From Pseudoflavonifractor_A sp022772585 (lineage in GTDB: Bacteria > Bacillota > Clostridia > Oscillospirales > Oscillospiraceae): 64,000 nucleotides of DNA. The notes under the pieces were generated by a model, which was not told the DNA's origin, did no database searches, and worked only from the letters and a program-made list of their open reading frames with translations. Every line of letters begins with the position of its first letter. Position 1 is the first letter of the stretch. The translations under genes and the position numbers were made by a program. The DNA lies in assembly GCF_052065415.1 (NCBI RefSeq), contig NZ_JBQHUB010000010.1:15472-79471 (forward strand). The letters are read 5' to 3'. Shown here piece after piece: positions 62,639 through 64,000 of the stretch.

Positions 62639-63130
62639 TCAGTATTTGAGCACCAGGGTGCCGCCGCATTTGCAGCGGTACCGCTCCGGATGCAGGGTCA
62701 GATTGGAGGCTTTGGTCCGGGGGAATTCCCGCCCGCACTTTTGGCAGACCACCAAGTGGCGCACCGGCCTGAGGTCGGCCACCCCCAGATCCTCAGGCCG
62801 TGAGGTGCGGGAGATGTGGTAGCCGAAGGCCGCGTTCATGCGCCCGGCGTACGCCCGCCAGCGCTGGCCATGGTTCTGACAGCCGGGACAGGTATGGAGC
62901 ACCTCGTGGGCCAGCGTCTCCCGGCAGGATTGCTCCGGCGCGTCCAGCAGCCGGTGGGTGAGCTGGATCTGGAAGGAACCGCCCCGGCGGACACAGCAGC
63001 CGAAGCGGGTGAGGGCCCGGGTGTTGACCACCACATGGGGGTCGATGGCGGAGGACACCGGGATACCCGAACTCCGGGCCTGGGCCAGCACTGCACGGAG
63101 CAGAGCGTCAAAATCGTTCAAGAAGATCAC
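62639..63130 (-). CDS. SprT-like zinc metalloprotease-family protein
   Basis: 163 residues. Metal site HEVLH (75-79) with a further His in CQNHG (87), then a zinc ribbon (VCQKCGREF...CKCGG). The SprT fold includes the DNA-protein crosslink protease Spartan; bacterial substrates are unknown. No SD is obvious before ATG 63130. Confidence 0.83.
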   Translation of the reverse strand: MIFLNDFDALLRAVLAQARSSGIPVSSAIDPHVVVNTRALTRFGCCVRRGGSFQIQLTHRLLDAPEQSCRETLAHEVLHTCPGCQNHGQRWRAYAGRMNAAFGYHISRTSRPEDLGVADLRPVRHLVVCQKCGREFPRTKASNLTLHPERYRCKCGGTLVLKY

Positions 63131-63218
63131 TCCGGTCAGAGAAAGAAATCCATTCTATTTTAACACAGAAGAGAGGAATCGGATGAGAAAAATCGTGGAA
63201 GGGCGGCCCGCAGTCCCA

Positions 63219-63247
63219 TTGACACCGGATATGGAGACGGATATACT
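63219..63247 (+). promoter_or_regulatory. Promoter of the SGNH hydrolase gene
   Basis: TTGACA (63219-63224), 17-bp spacer, TATACT (63242-63247). It excludes the upstream in-frame ATG at 63183 as start. Confidence 0.8.
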
Positions 63248-63311
63248 GGGATACACAGATCCGGCGCCGGGACACCCACCGGGCCGGACGTACACGAACG
63301 GAGGGAAGGAT

Positions 63312-63908
63312 ATGAAGCGGATCCTGTGTTTTGGCGATTCCAACACCTGGGGCTTTAACGGCGCCCAGGGCGGCCTGCGGTTTCCTGAGGAGGTCCGTTG
63401 GACCGGCCGGCTCTCCCGGCTCATGGGGGAGGATGTACGGATCATCGAGGAGGGCATGAACGGGCGTACCCTTTCTTCCTTTGACGATATGCGCCCCGGC
63501 GCCGAGGCCATGGAGTACCTTCTGCCCTGCCTGGCTTCCCACCTGCCTCTGGACGCGGTGGTATTCATGCTGGGGACCAACGAGTGCAAGCCCCGCTTCG
63601 GCCGGACGGCGGCGGAGATCACCGCAGACATGGGCGAGCTGGTAGACCGGGCCATAGCCTTCCTGGCCAGGGGGCTCCACGGCCAGCGGCCGGACCCGGT
63701 CATTCTGCTGGTGGCCCCCAAGCCGCTGGCGGAGCGGGCGGCGGAGGACGCCGCGTTCGATATGGGCTCGGTAGAGATGTCCCGGCAGCTGGCGGAGGGC
63801 TACCGCGCCCTGGCGGAGGAGCGGGGGCTCCTGTTCCTGGACGCCGGAACAGCGGCGGAGGAGCTGGGACCGGACGGCTGCCACCTGAGTGTAAATTTCG
63901 GGTTATAA
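63312..63908 (+). CDS. SGNH/GDSL hydrolase, shortened C-terminus
   Basis: 198 residues, cytoplasmic. Block I CFGDSNTWG (Ser10), block II GMNGRT, block III LGTNECK, and Asp-His of block V in DGCHL, so the catalytic set is complete. Related arylesterases run about 15-25 residues past that His; here the frame stops six residues later (SVNFGL), so the last helix is missing. Following DNA to the window end has two near-repeats (AAGTCCACTTGCACGG, AAGTCCACCGTCACGG) and no gene. GGAGGG precedes ATG 63312. Confidence 0.82.
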   Translation: MKRILCFGDSNTWGFNGAQGGLRFPEEVRWTGRLSRLMGEDVRIIEEGMNGRTLSSFDDMRPGAEAMEYLLPCLASHLPLDAVVFMLGTNECKPRFGRTAAEITADMGELVDRAIAFLARGLHGQRPDPVILLVAPKPLAERAAEDAAFDMGSVEMSRQLAEGYRALAEERGLLFLDAGTAAEELGPDGCHLSVNFGL

Positions 63909-64000
63909 AGTCCACTTGCACGGAGTTTCCGGTCCATCTTCACGGATAAACAAGTCCACCGTCACGGTGAAGGAGTCCGGCTAAATCAGAGCCTTTATAA

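Noticed and set aside
63183..63311. N-terminal extension of the SGNH hydrolase from ATG 63183
   Set aside because: A near-consensus promoter lies inside it and the family starts with MKRILCFGDSNTWG at 63312.

Overview
The window looks like a chromosome segment from a GC-rich, spore-forming, anaerobic gut Firmicute of the Oscillospiraceae type (Flavonifractor/Pseudoflavonifractor-like). This is inferred from the gene set: spoIIE, pyruvate phosphate dikinase, paired ThrE exporter genes, DUF4358 and CmpB-type membrane proteins, strong AGGAGG ribosome binding sites and G/C-ending codons. No rRNA, tRNA or CRISPR array was seen.

Host block 1 (1-32.8 kb) is housekeeping and metabolic: the end of ribF, a ribosomal-protection-type GTPase fused to a YacP/Rae1-like NYN nuclease, a tyrosine phenol-lyase-like enzyme, spoIIE, dusB, an ECF sigma/anti-sigma pair, an atypical EF-G paralogue, two ThrE exporter pairs, a metNIQ-osmC operon, a dhaL-dhaK-lsrF-VOC operon, a chloramphenicol acetyltransferase gene boxed between 114-bp hairpin-rich inverted repeats, ppdK, and a co-directional run ending with trmO, a DUF1905 gene and a GNAT gene.

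The accessory island (32.82-60.43 kb) is best read as two integrative mobilizable elements stacked in tandem in the 3' end of rlmD. Each has a large serine recombinase gene at its left end whose 3' end runs through an attachment site, and each carries at its right end a roughly 100-codon coding tail that fuses in frame to whatever gene lies upstream. Element A (32.8-47.9 kb) has a MobV relaxase, CHC2 primase, P4-like primase/helicase, XRE regulators, a type III restriction-modification system and a HEPN-STAND (NLR-like) protein. Element B (47.9-60.4 kb) has RepA-like and DnaC-like replication proteins, MobC without a relaxase, a second homologous type III system with a different target-recognition region, and a third serine recombinase. 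Neither carries a conjugation apparatus.

Host block 2 (60.4-64 kb) resumes with the body of rlmD, a DUF3298 lipoprotein, a SprT-like protein and an SGNH hydrolase. Removing both elements would reconnect rlmD to a short native tail (now the last codons of the element A recombinase) and to the co-directional GNAT gene.

Functionally, the island is a defence cargo site: two type III systems at equivalent positions plus an NTPase/RNase-type abortive-infection candidate, carried by elements that depend on helper conjugation. The most novel-looking items are the reciprocal tail swap at rlmD, the HEPN-STAND protein, the GTPase-NYN fusion and the inverted-repeat-bounded cat module.
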